A stretch of DNA of 64,000 bases from Buddleja alternifolia (lineage: Eukaryota; Streptophyta; Magnoliopsida; Lamiales; Scrophulariaceae): the NCBI GenBank assembly GCA_019426215.1, contig CM033400.1, positions 18,832,568 through 18,896,567 of the forward strand. The letters run 5' to 3'. Position numbers and translations under genes: made by a program. The notes under the pieces were generated by a model, which saw only the letters and a list, made by a program, of their open reading frames with translations, ran no database searches and was not told the DNA's origin. Each line of letters begins with the position of its first letter. The first letter of the stretch is position 1. Positions 23,355 to 35,259 of this stretch are shown in pieces.

Positions 23355-25204
23355 TGTTAGGAATTTCATGTTAGATGTTTTGATGATGACAAGATAGGAT
23401 TTTATGTTAGACCCCAAAAGAATGTAAGTTTATACTTTCATAGAATATTTGTATAAGCGTTTGAAAGTTTATTAGTTTGTTAGGCTTGTAATTTTTATCT
23501 TTGTAGATTTTAGACTAAGTATTAGATACCGAGTTGCTAATAGAATTCTAGGTGAGTCTATTAGAGATGAAGTTGAAGATTAGCGTCTGAAGTCAAGTGA
23601 AGATGAAGATTTTTTTTAAGTGTCTGTCAAACTCTTAAAGACTATTTCAGGATTTATGAATCAGCGTTCAAGATAATGTTCATAGCGACTAGCTAACGCT
23701 AAAGGACTGTCCCAGGAGTGTTGAACCAAGCGCTCAAATCATTCAAGCGATTCAAGATGAGATTCACCTGAAATACACTCTCAAGTCATGGAGGACTCTA
23801 ATGCAACCCAACGGGCATTTATTTCCAACGAAAATAAATTCAAAACGCATTAAATGCTTGATAAGTGCATTAAATGTGACAAGGCATTATGACTTGTGGA
23901 CAAGCCACCTTTTGACTAGACTGTCAGCTTTTCAGAGTTCAAGTTTGCTCCTGTCCAATCGGAACCAGCAGAAATTGAGGAATGTCAGAGAAGGGACTAT
24001 TTGACGCGCTGCGTGAGAGACGCGCCTGATTGTGTCCAACTGACAAATCCCAAGAATCTCTATAAATAGTACCCTCCAACAAAACCCTTAAAAAAAGGGG
24101 AGAGAGACCAAAATTATACATGCATATACATAAGAAAAAGTCTAAGTTTTGCTGACAGTATTTGGAAGAAAAAGCTTATAAACTCCATAGCCAAAATTCT
24201 TCAAGTTTTCCAAATACATTCTAAAGACAGTCATCAATATCTTAAACATCTTCATAGAAGAACCCTACACTATTATTGAGATATCCCAAGTTGTCTGAAC
24301 TTCCCAACATCAAACAGACCTGTTACAATAAACCCTCAACATCTTTCATCTGAGTGAGAAAGTTTGTTGACTTCACAAGCAGTATTTTTGAGTAAGAAAA
24401 GCTTGTTGAGGAAGGTCTTTATTGGAGGTGAAGTCTGTGTGATCAAGGAGCTCAAGGCCATCTTGGAGAAGATCTTTATTGGAGTTGAAATCTATGTGAT
24501 CAAGGAGCTCGAGATCGTCTTTCCAGAAGTAGAGGATTGAAGTGTCTTGTAGCGGAAATCTGTGTGACCAAGGGGCTCAAGTCATCCATATTCATCTCTT
24601 CCTTTGTTCCTTATTTTGTAGAAGTCTCTGTGTGACTCTTCGAGAATCAATTTAGTGGATTGTCTCCAAGTGCATAGGAGAAGAAAGACGTAGTTGGGAT
24701 TACATCACCCAGTGAACCTTACAATTTATTGTGTTACTTACTGTTTTATTTGCTTTACTTACAGTTGCACATTATATCTTGAAAAAGCACATAAAACAGT
24801 CAAGCGTCTAATTTAAGTCAAAGAGAACAATAAGCTTTCAAATTATTTCTTAAGCGTCTGACCGAGTGCTAAGATCTCTAAGCGTTCAAAACACTTCAAA
24901 ACCCAAAAGCAACTAAGGAAAACTTTGTGACGCTAAAACCTTTCAAAGAGAAGACTCTAAATCATTCCGCTGTACTAACCCTGATTAAAGAACTGAACGC
25001 TTAAACCTGAGTGGTTATAGTATTCAAATCTTGAGTCTAAGTTAATCTTTTCAAACAGTCTTCTAGTAAACGCTTAGCCAAGCGTTTACATTTTCAAACG
25101 TCCAAATCAATTTTAATATGAAGTCTTTTTGAAGTTGAAAATGACTTAAGGGTCTATTCAACCCCCCCTCTAAACCTTTTTGTATACACACTTGGGACCC
25201 AACA
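23355..25204 (+). mobile_element. Solo LTR, Sirevirus-like, with target duplication CGTCC
   Basis: The 1850-bp block begins TGTTAGGAATTTC and ends GGGACCCAACA, flanked by CGTCC at 23350-23354 and 25205-25209. It is homologous throughout to the 5' LTR of the full element at 49541-51024, including the AAGCG/AGCGT-rich words and the GGGTCTATTCAACCCCCC end. It is longer than that LTR mainly because of extra tandem units near 24410-24600. Confidence 0.88.
24410..24600 (+). repeat. About 54-bp tandem units in the solo LTR
   Basis: The word CTGTGTGATCAAGGAGCTC recurs with small changes at about 24435, 24490 and 24567, each with a GAAGATCTTTATTGGAG-type neighbour in the first two units. The homologous LTR at 49541-51024 has a single main copy (about 50530). 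This looks like local expansion. Confidence 0.6.
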
Positions 25205-25429
25205 CGTCCCCACCTCAAATCGAGTTGCCACTGTCACATCTCTACCATCTAGACACCACCTGTCTGCCTAGATCGCATATCTACATAGCGCCGCCATTCT
25301 ATGACCTTTTTTTTATGTATTTTCTTTGATTTTTGCTGGGTATTTTCTGTTTTTTTTAACTTTTCAAATTAGTTTTCTATTTTATCATATTGTTTTGAAC
25401 TTTTCTAATTTATAGGATTTTGAAATTTA

Positions 25430-25587
25430 AAATTCACTGAAAGACGCTATCATGTGAAATTCTCTCCTAAAAATGAAGCTTGAAGCATGATTAAAGGCTT
25501 CATGTTCTCTCTTCTCTTTCATGACTTATGTATGGATTCAGGATTTTCTTGGGGATAATTAAACCTAAAATGTGTTATGTTTTTTTT
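25430..25587 (+). repeat. Direct repeat, copy 1 (continues at 33417-33475)
   Basis: This matches 34500-34650: 'AAAATGAAGCTTGAAG', 'GATTAAAGGCTTCATG' and 'GGATAATTAAACC' type words occur in the same order. The match then resumes after 33416 with ATGATAGGGGATAAT, which is continuous in copy 2. Copy 1 was therefore split by the insertion at 25588-33416. Confidence 0.65.
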
Positions 25588-25877
25588 AGGGTTAGTGTCA
25601 CTTATAGTCCTCGAAGTATCACGTTTGTTTCACTTACGTCAGTAAAGTTAAATTTGTTACCGTCCCCGAAGTTATATTTTCATCTCACTTTAACCCTTTA
25701 AGGTGATTTTCACCAGAACTGTCGATTTTCAGTTGCACTTTGGTCCCCAAAGTATCCAGTTGGTATCACTTTAGCTTTGGTCACTAAACCCAAAAAAGCA
25801 GGAAAAATTCTGTTTTAGACAATTTACAAAACTTATTTTTACTATTATCAATACATCCATAAATTTCACCTTATAAT

Positions 25878-26479
25878 TGGGTCGAGATAAAGCGAGCCAC
25901 TTTGCAATTTGAAGTATTTGTGGGCTAAACCCAAGAAGGTTAATCTAAGTACAAGGCCTCGAGAGAATACTCACGAGAAGGCCAAAGAAAGTGCTATTAA
26001 AGAAGGAACAATTAAAGCAAGTAAATCAACTGGCTATGAAGTAGGACCGAACACCTCATGGTGAGATAGCTCATGAATACTAAGAAAGTTGGCTAGTGGC
26101 GAAGCTCGAGCACACAACCATCTTTACAGCTCATGGAAATGAAGGTTGGGGAAATCTCTATACCCATGACCCCCTAAAATAGGAGAAAGTGATCTCCACT
26201 CACTCCTCACTCACAAAAATGCCTAACATGTATATAAGAGAGAAGGAGGGACTGTCAAATGGCTATAAAGAGCCATTGATGTACAAACATTGAAGGGAGA
26301 CATGTTAGTTTACATATACTACACTCTACATGTATTCCTCTCAAAAGAAAGTCATTATCAAGCAATAAAAGTCTATACTTCTCGTGTTTACATTTTATCT
26401 TTATTATCATTTCTCGTTTCTAGCATAATCGTGTTTATAGTTTTTTTTCTTTCTTTGTGCGAAATTCCAACCCGCATCA
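25878..26479 (+). mobile_element. Probable small solo LTR
   Basis: The 602-bp block begins TGGGTCGAGATAAAG and ends CCCGCATCA, with near-matching flanks ATAAT (25873-25877) and ATTAT (26480-26484). Inside, a TATATAAG box lies near 26230 and CAATAAAAG about 130 bp later, a promoter and poly(A) layout expected of an LTR. One mismatch in the target duplication keeps this tentative. Confidence 0.5.
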
Positions 26480-26609
26480 ATTATTATTTAACTAATATAA
26501 ATTAGTATATACTTATAGGTAATGTCTAAAAGAAGGATAAACAATTAATATATATTAATAATTAACTCTTAAATCAAAGAATAAAACAACTAATTTGTAT
26601 TAATTGTTA

Positions 26610-27900
26610 TTAGGGTTAATGTCACTTATAATCCCCGAAGTATTAAGTTTGTTTCACTTACGTCACGTCCTTAAAGTCAAATTTGTTACGTTACCGTCCT
26701 GAAGTTATGTTTTCGTCTCACTTTAGTCCTTTCACATGATTTTGACCGGAACTGTCGGTTTTCAATTGCACTTTGGTCCCCGAAGTATGAAGTTTGTATC
26801 AATTTGGTTCCTAAACCGAAAACAAGCGGGAACAATTCTGTTTTTGGCAATTTTCCTGAATAAAAAATAAATACAATCCACCTTATTTTAATTGTTGTTA
26901 TTTAGCTAATATATACAAATAGTCAATGTCTAAATAAAATGATAAAAAACAATTAATATTTTTTACTCATTAAATTAAGAAATGATTACTTAATCATTCA
27001 ACTAATTAATATTAATGAATATAGACTACAATTTTTAAAAATTACAATATAATTAAAATTGACTTAATTTAATTTCTAATAATAAGATAAGTATTTTAAC
27101 AAAATAAATAAAAACTTGTTAACTAATAATTAATTAAATATGTAGTACACTAAGAGATTGATTATCTGTTGTATAATAATAACATTTAAATTGTATTTTT
27201 ATTGAAAAAAATTAATAATGATCTCAACAGATGGTATTTGTTAAAAAAATGAAAAAAAGGAAAAAGAAAAGGAAGATATTCGTTAATTGTCATCTCAACA
27301 GATTCAAATATGTTCTTTGCATTATGATCTTTGGTCACTTTTAAAGCAATTAACCTACTAACAAATTAGTTTTTAACAATGAATGCTAGAAAAATCAATT
27401 TAGTAATTTATCCATACTATGCTGAGAAAAAGCCTTTATATGTATGGATTTGTACAACTCAACATGAGGGTCTTGCATTTGGCCCAATCGAGGATATTAT
27501 AGCTCATCGTGGGAATAGATAATATCTCTCACTTGGTTGCAGGTCATACAGACATGAATTGGATCCATTTTATATATTTTAAATATAATTTTCTTCAATA
27601 AAATATAATTTAAGTGTTATTATTATACAATAAATAATTAATCACTTAATGTAATAAATATCTAATTAATTATTACTTATTTGGTTAAAATACTTATCTT
27701 ATTATAGAAACTAAAATAAGTCTATTTTAATTATTTTATAATTAGTAAAAATTGATATTTATATTAATTAAAATTAATTAATTAAATGATTAAGTAATCA
27801 TTTAATTATTTAATGAGTAAACAATAATTATTTTTTTTTATCATTTTATTTAGACATTGAATATTAGTATATATTAACTAAATAATAATAATTAATTATT
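26610..27900. mobile_element. Foldback-type element inside the outer inverted-repeat element
   Basis: The left end AGGGTTAATGTCAC repeats the outer arm. AT-rich segments at about 26876-27140 and 27620-27893 are reverse complements in part, with words such as ATTAAATGATTAAGTAATCA. The outermost right arm is not present before the next element begins, so it is incomplete or has been rearranged. Confidence 0.35.
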
Positions 27901-27981
27901 TTTTATCCGCCACTTGTACATCAAATTTAATTTTGGTCCCCCAGATTCTGGGCTCATTCAATTGACTCTTAAACTACCATA

Positions 27982-30900
27982 GTGTCACGCCCCAAAATTT
28001 GGTCATAAAAGACCTAACTTGAATACATAAGTCTATCGTAGCTGTAGTTCGAAGTCAAAACATGGACCTAATTTTTATCAGTGTATCTTAGGGTCCTAGT
28101 CCTGAAACTATCAACCGCATCATGAAGTAACTTAATATCCTAGACTAAAACTATCAATTTTTACCTCTTGGATCGTCTATGTCTATTCCTGTTATCCTCC
28201 AAGCTAGTCTCACTGCTCAACTCACCTACAGCTGGAAGGAAGGAATGCAACAAAATACGTAAGCAAAGGCTTAGTGAGTGCCAGTGTTTGTGTGCAAGTT
28301 GCTTAAAATAGTTTTTAGACCCAAATGATAAATTAGTGAGGGAAAAACAATAATAGTTTTTCTTTTGTTGATTTTCAAAGGATCATTGAAATCCTAAATA
28401 AGAAAAGCAATTTGTGATCTTAGTAACAATGAAGCAATAGCTAGTATGAGACAAAGGTCTTAGTATATGCACGATGAGGTTTTGTCAAATATCATTGAGA
28501 ACATGCTTGGAAAAAATTACGTTCATGATAAAGCTGGAACAATTGGTGGCATGATATTTAAGTTTCAAAACATGCATTTAAAAAGGCATGTAGTTCAATG
28601 CAAGTATCACGTACAAGACATGTTTAAGTACCATGTACACGTCACGCTTAAGCAGTAGGGGGCCATGTTAGAAATACCATCGCGTCCGATGATTTACCCA
28701 TAGCACTTTAGGTCCCGCTGCTTCTTCCTTATCACCCCTGAACACGCGGCTTAAAAGCCATCACCTTATACCTCCCCACGCAGGCTCGCGATGCCCGATT
28801 TGGTCATATCCGGAGTATGCCACACGATAAATGACCCATGCACCCTCAGAGCACTCCGTCCTAGGTGCATGGATCTGGACGTGGATAGCGGGAACTGTTT
28901 AAGACCGCAAGCCCATGCTTGACCGGCCAAACCCTGCCCTATCCATCGCCCGACCTTGGGCCCAACACAACCACGTCAGATGCAACACGTCACAAGAACA
29001 CCATCACGACAAATGATCACGATACAAGACCAATGATGGAGTAATCTCACGAAAATCATAAAATCGATGTTTAGTTGAAATCATTCTTGTAAAACTTATG
29101 CATCCGAAATAAGTATGCAATCACGTATGTCACGAATGATGCAATGAAGCATTTTAGCTCACGATGAAATATTCAATCGAGCGAATAGTTTTTCAGAATT
29201 TCCTTAAAAGAATGTTTTCCTAGAATCCATTTTCACAAAACATGCCTGAAAAATTACATTTGCAAGATACGTGTTTGAAACATCCATGCAGGTAATAGTT
29301 GGTGCCAAGAATTGGTGAATATAAAATGAGTCCTTGATTTGATTTGAAAGTGTTGAAACTCATTTTTAGGTCAAGTATTCAAAGCATGACGAAAGTATAT
29401 ATATATATATATACACGACGTGTTCCTTCCAGTTTTGAAAGACATATAACTATAATTTTGAGAGGCAACTCACATTACTCTTCCGAGCTAATCATGATCG
29501 TCCCAATCTCCAACACTACCAATTTGTCCAACCAAGTTTCCTCACAATGTCTCATAAAGCAAGCCCCTATTCCAAAAAAAAGGATGTAATCAATAGTATG
29601 ATCGGAATACAAGTCTCTAGGAAATACCGATTCAATATGATTCGATTGCTCACATGAATTACCAAAGGTTAAGCTAAGCCATCTTACCCAAAGTTTACCC
29701 AGTAGTCAAGATGCAAACTAAAGTCGGGTCCATAATATCGAAACTCCATTGTTGATCGGGAACAACATTACTTCAATTAGATCCATCATGCACCCCCACC
29801 GACACCGCGCGTCTCTGCTCTTACCACTTTTTCATCCCTTTAATGTCACATCCAACACTAAAACTTATTACTCATAGATTCTCCATGAACTTATCTTAAC
29901 CTGTGTAAAAACCTCATCTCCAAGAGTGGCCAAATATTTGGTGAATCATGTCTTTGAAGTCAACAACCAAGACTGTCAATTTCTGATTACTTCCTGGCAG
30001 CCTGCAAACATTCCACTTTCCGGTCACATTAGCCCATGGATTTGAGTGATTCCAACCGTAATTAACATCTAATCTTATAGGGTCATCTAATGGGGGTATT
30101 GCATGTACAATAAAACTAGGGTAATGATGTTTTATGGGCAACAATTCAAATGAACATTTCTGAAATTGGAGACTAGGCAGTGGCAATGATAATTTCCTGG
30201 CAATTTATGGACATTTAACCAAGCGTTATTCAACGAAATACTCAAGTAAACGAATCTACACTCAAAAAGGATTCTATAGGTGGTCTTGGATAAGGAATTG
30301 GACCATCATAAGTAGCATTTCAGGGGAAACGAAATGAGAGGCAGATTCTAGGTTAAAAACCCGGGTAGTGGCAATGATTCTTTGACTAACAATTATGAAC
30401 TATCCACATAACCGAAACCATTAAAACTTACCAGTAACATCATCTACACGAACATAGGTTTCCAATGGTGGGATTGCATGCATGATCAAATCACTAGAAG
30501 CATGGTTTCTGGCAAACAAAAGTGGAGACATGTTGCTGCAGTTGAAAACCGGGCACCTGATGTAGAGTTTGCATGTCTGATTCTGGAAATATATGGACTC
30601 AATTGACAAAATCGGACTCCACATACTTGTTCCTTATCCTCTTGTGAAGATTTTGAGATAAGGAGCTCCCAATTTGGACATCATTTCGTCCCTCAAAACG
30701 TGAGAATACCAGCACTGCCAGTGTTGGAAATTTCCGTGCTAAAATTGCTTTGGGGAAATGGTTTCTATGTTGTGGTTAAGCCTTTCTCTTTCAATGGTTT
30801 CTTGAACGGTTTTTGGTAGATAAAATGAGATGGAAATGGGGATAAAATCTGATTTTGTGGAGCATGTAATACTTGAGTGAATGAGAGAAGAAATGAGAGC

Positions 30901-31295
30901 AAGATGGGGTGTATATATAGGAGTAGTGAGGGCTCCAATGCAATTGTTTTTATTTTATTTTATTTTACTTAGCCCTTACAATATTTTATCTTCTATCATA
31001 ATCCCAATATAAATATTAATTAAGATTCAGCCCCTTCCTAATTATAATTTAATAATTATGCCCTTTTACTCATTATAATTAAACTCTTGGCATGTTAGAA
31101 CTTTGGTAGGAAAAAAAAAATTACACTTAACATTTAATCAAATATTTTCAATTCCTAATGAACGATAATAGTGAAACCAATCCTAGGTTTCATAATAAAT
31201 CACGACTGGAATAAATTCTCCCATGTATTAATCTCTTCTTGATCGTTCGAATAAATATGAAAGGGTCCACAAGGCTCGAAAATTGGGGTATCACA
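27982..31295. mobile_element. Solo LTR, gypsy-like (chromovirus style ends)
   Basis: The block runs from TGTCACGCCCCAAAATTT to GAAAATTGGGGTATCACA, splitting the left arm of the inverted-repeat element between CATAG and CCTAG, a 4 of 5 target duplication match. The uninterrupted right arm confirms that the two sides were once joined. Length is 3.3 kb, in the range of long chromovirus LTRs. No pol motifs are seen; several short minus-strand frames near 29914-30624 are not recognised. Confidence 0.55.
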
Positions 31296-31789
31296 CCTAG
31301 TTTTATCAATTTTGGTTCATCCGTCAAGTTCTCCGTCCAATCGTTAACAGAGAGTCAATCATCCATCCAAAATCAGCTTAGGTGGCATTTTTCATTTTTA
31401 AATTTTTTTTAAAATGATGACATGGATTTAAATAACATAAAAAAATAGAACATATCTAAAAAGTATCTACAAAATCCAGAAAATTAGAAATTTTAAAATT
31501 ACATATTTAAATTATATAAAAATTATTTCTATTTGACAAAAAATACAATAAAATATTACAATTACTTCTATTAACTAAATTTTGTATAAAAAAATTATCG
31601 AAAAATACAGTAAAACTTTAAAATGCCTAAACATTATATTTTAAAAATATTAAACTCATATATTAGATAATTGTTTTATAAAAAATTCAGTTAATTGTTT
31701 TTCAAAATATAGTTAAAATACAATAAAACATTAAAATTTCTAAACAAAAAATAAATTTTATAAATATTAAGATTATATACTCCTAATTG

Positions 31790-32400
31790 TGTGAAGCCCA
31801 CCTCGAATGTATCACACATGGGAAAATAAATGGAAAAATGAATAGTTTACAAATAATTGCCTAGTAGCTCAAGTGTAACAGTGGAATTCATTTTGGTCCG
31901 TGGTTTAAATGTCCAACTTCATGTTATGCTCAGTGGGTTCGGAAGCACGCTTTGCATCCAACCAACTCGTGGGCCCCAGGCGTGACAATGGTATCAGAAT
32001 ATTAGGAGCTAATTGCTACACGAGCAAAGTGTTACACATTGCGGGAATCACCTCTGGAACCTGCGGGGCAAAGTGCTACGTGCGTGAGAGTCACCTCTTG
32101 AGCTCGTAGAAGTCATCGCTAGAGTCCCAACACCTGGCGAAGGGTCCTGGACTGAGTTACGTCATAATGAGAACGTAACATTCTTAAGGGGTGGGGTGAT
32201 TGTGAAGCCCGCTTGGAACACATCCCACATGGGAAAATGAATGAAAAAATTGAATAGTTTATAAACAATTGCCTAGAAACTCGAACGTAATAATGGATAT
32301 CTATTTTGGGTTTTGAACAAATTGTCCAAATCCATATTATGCTCAGTGGATTCGAAGGGACTCTTCGTGTCCAACGGGCTCGCACGCCCGAGGCCTAACA
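31790..32400 (+). mobile_element. TRIM (terminal-repeat retrotransposon in miniature)
   Basis: Two direct terminal repeats, 31790-31987 (198 bp, TGTGAAGCCC to GTGACA) and 32201-32400 (200 bp, TGTGAAGCCC to CCTAACA), bracket only 213 bp. Right after the first repeat is TGGTATCAGA (31989-31998), a primer binding site matching the 3' end of initiator tRNA-Met. Just before the second is a purine-rich AAGGGGTGGGGTGA (32186-32199), a polypurine tract. The flanks show ATTG/AATTG on both sides, with one base ambiguous. There is no coding capacity, so it depends on proteins from other elements. Short frames over it are chance. Confidence 0.88.
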
Positions 32401-33424
32401 ATTGTTTTATAAAGATTTAGTTAAAATACAATAAAACATTAAAATGTCTAAAAATTTAAATTTTAAAAATATAAAAATTATATATTAGAATAATTTCTAA
32501 ATTTAAATAAATTTATTTTTTGTTGAAAACAAGAATAATTAAATCTTAAAATATTGAAATTATTCAATAAATTTACCTAAATTCTCATATTGGTATTTAA
32601 AAAAATCAAAAAATATTAAAAATATCCAAAAAATTAGAAAAATATCAAAAATTATATTATATAAAGTTATTTTGAATTAGAATGAACTTAGACATTTTAA
32701 TGTTTTATCGTATTTCTTAGACATTGTATTTATTGTCAAATAGAAATAATTTTTAAATAAATTTAAAATATATATTTTTAATATTTCCTAATTTTCTGAA
32801 TCTTTTAGATACTTATTAGATATCTTGTATTTTGTAAGTTATTTATATCCGTGTCATCATTTTAAAATTGAAAAAAATTGAAAATTACCACCTAAGTTAA
32901 CTTGGAGGGAAAATTCACTCTCCGGTAATGACTGGACAGAGAAGTTGACGGAGGGACCAAAAATGATGAAATCATGGTAGTTTAAGGGTCAATTGAATGA
33001 GTCCAGAAATTGGGGACCAAAATCGATTTTGTTGTGTAAGTGGGAACTAAAAATAAAATTAGACCAAAATTAATTATTAATATATATTAATTTTTTATCC
33101 TTCTATAATACATTACCTATAAGTATATACAAATTTATATTAGTTAAATAATAATAATTAACATAAGTAGATTGTAAAATTTCCACGAATAGAAAATTTC
33201 CTGCTTTTTTAAGGTTTAGGGACCAAGGTGATACAAACTTGATACTTTGGGACCAAAATGCAACAGTAAACCGACAGTTCCAATAAAAAATCACCAGAAA
33301 GGACTAAATTGAGACGAAAATATAACTTCAGGGACAGAAGCGTAACAATTTGACTTTAGGAACGTAAGTGAAACAAACGTGATATTTCAAGGACTACTGT
33401 GACATTAACCCTATTATTTATAAA

Positions 33425-34499
33425 AGTTTGAATGATAGGGGATAATACACATTTTTCTAAACTTTTCTAGTTTTCCTAAAAAAAAACATCTTTGTTTCTC
33501 TCTATTTTCTTGATTTGTTTTCTGATTGTGTTTTTTACTTTTTTGATTTCTTTTAATTGATTTTCATATTATCTTATTTTTCTGAATTTTTTCTCCATAT
33601 TTTTCTTTCCCCCCCCCCCCCCCCCCGATTTTTCTTATTTTATTTATGATTTTTTCCATTTTTCTTCCATTTTTTTTATCTTTAAGAATTTTTTTTGATT
33701 TTTTTTAATTTTTCTAAAAACATTCTGAGTTTTTTTATTTGTTCGATTTTTTCTATTTTTCTTTTTTTTGGGGAAATATGGACCTTCTATTAAAAGAATC
33801 TAATGATGGAGAACTTAAAGAAAATATTTAATTTTGAATTAATTAAAACCAAATATGATAAAGATCTAATGGTTGATTAGAGATAATCTTACGACTTAAA
33901 TTTTTGCCAACAATCTTTTTCTAATTTTGTTGATTTTTCTGTATTTTTTTTATTTTTTGTGGAATTATGAACATTTAATTAAAAGAATAATGATTTAGAA
34001 ACATAAAGGGTGGTACAATTAACCCTTATCTCTTTTTTCTCTTCAAACAATAAAAAGGGGGGCTATGCAAGTTTCATAAAATTCAGGGGGAGTTTATGTA
34101 AATTTACTAAAGTTAACTAATAGTTCCTAGTCACTTTTGTCAATTTTTTAACGGTAAGGACTAAACGTGCAACAAAAGGTGATCCAGTCAAACTTCATCC
34201 TGATTGCTTGGCCTGAAATGAAGTTGATTTCAAATCTATTTTCGGGTCAGAATGGATTTCAAGCCCGTGTTTTAGGGTATGTTTGGATGGAGGGATTTGA
34301 AAGCCATGAATTTCAAATTCATCAATTAATAAGTTCATTTAGTTTGTTTGGATGATTTCAAGATGTAGTGGATTTCAAATCCTTTGAACATTTTAAACTA
34401 TTTACTCAATCATTATGGTGGATTTCAAATGACTCCATTTTATAGTCATTTGAAATTTTTCCTCTAAATTGACTCCCCAAATTCAAATCCCTCAATCCA
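33425..34499. other. T-rich low-complexity stretch with an 18-base C run
   Basis: The + strand is mostly short T runs broken by 'GATTTT' words, with (C)18 at 33609-33626. From 34080 to 34180 lies the reverse copy of the dispersed repeat seen at 20335. No gene is recognised. Length at the homopolymers may be affected by sequencing error. Confidence 0.6.
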
Positions 34500-34710
34500 A
34501 AAGCAGTGAAAGACACTATCATGTGAAGGCCACTCCTTTCTAAAAATGAAGCTTGAAGAGTGATTAAAGGCTTCATGTTCTCTCTCTCTTTCATAAATTA
34601 TATTTGGATTCAAGATTTTCTTGGGCGTAATTAAACCTAAAATTTCTTATCTGTATTTGTTATAAAAGTATAAATGATAGGGGATAATATACATTTTTTA
34701 CGTTTTCTGT
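34500..34710 (+). repeat. Direct repeat, copy 2 (uninterrupted)
   Basis: This is the partner of 25430-25587 plus 33417-33475. Here the GGCTTCATG part and the ATGATAGGGGATAAT part are contiguous, which gives the pre-insertion structure. Following 34711-35144 I see nothing else. Confidence 0.65.
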
Positions 34711-35259
34711 GGAGACACCTATATGAATATTATGCTAAGAAAAGAGTGAGGTTAATGAAATAAGTTTTTTTTTTATAATTAATTAAACAAATAAACTGAT
34801 TGTATCAATAATTAATTTAATCTAACCTTCTAAAGTAAATTAAGATTGTTCATTATATACACTAATAATAAATGAGTTAATTTGTTATTTGTATATAATC
34901 ACAAAAACAATTATATACTTTTTAAAATTGGAATTTTTCTAATATTTTATGGCGATGATTGATATATAAGTTTAACTAATAGTAAGTCCTTTTCTGTATT
35001 CCACCAACACATTTTCAAAGAATAAACACGTTAGGATTTTCAAATCCACTCCAAAAAAATCATATCATATGTCACAAATTAATCCATATGACTTCTATAA
35101 CATAAGAGCACTAATCTACATCTATTGTTAAAGCATGAATAGTATGTTAGAGTAGATGCCCAGCGAACTAATTTTGGGGTGCCAATCTCTATAATATAAA
35201 TTACTCTATGTAAACAATTTTATTCAATAAACAAAGTTAATCTTGTTATATGGCATTCT

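Larger units (their letters stand above)
27905..33058. mobile_element. Second long-inverted-repeat element
   Basis: The left arm is 27905-27981 continued at 31296-31460. The right arm, about 32830-33058, is its reverse complement: 'CATTCAATTGACTCTTAAACTA' on the left answers 'TAGTTTAAGGGTCAATTGAATG' on the right. Without the two later insertions the element is about 1.2 kb, AT-rich and non-coding, as for a MITE with roughly 230-bp arms. Confidence 0.55.
25588..33416. mobile_element. Outer long-inverted-repeat element, nested
   Basis: The left arm (about 25588-25830) starts AGGGTTAGTGTCACTTATAG. The right arm (about 33180-33416) is its reverse complement and ends GTGACATTAACCCT. The arms carry a 'CACTTTGGTCCCCAAAGTAT' type segment and are about 240 bp or more, as in Mutator-like or foldback MITEs. 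A further copy of the left arm lies at 26610-26860. No transposase is seen. Later insertions make up most of the 7.8 kb. Confidence 0.5.

Noticed and set aside
27000..27900. AT-rich inverted segments as an origin or matrix attachment region
   Set aside because: They are better explained as arms of a foldback-type element; no independent evidence for another role.
29914..30624. Minus-strand frames with a shared HAIPP(L)xxxxR-like phrase
   Set aside because: The phrase recurs because the LTR holds an internal repeat; it lies inside the solo LTR 27982-31295 and no domain is recognised.
31909..32385. Short frames on both strands in the TRIM
   Set aside because: Similar frames appear in both terminal repeats, and TRIMs have no proteins.
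33609..33626. C run as a functional quadruplex-like site
   Set aside because: A single homopolymer in low-complexity DNA, prone to sequencing error; no second tract to form a structure.
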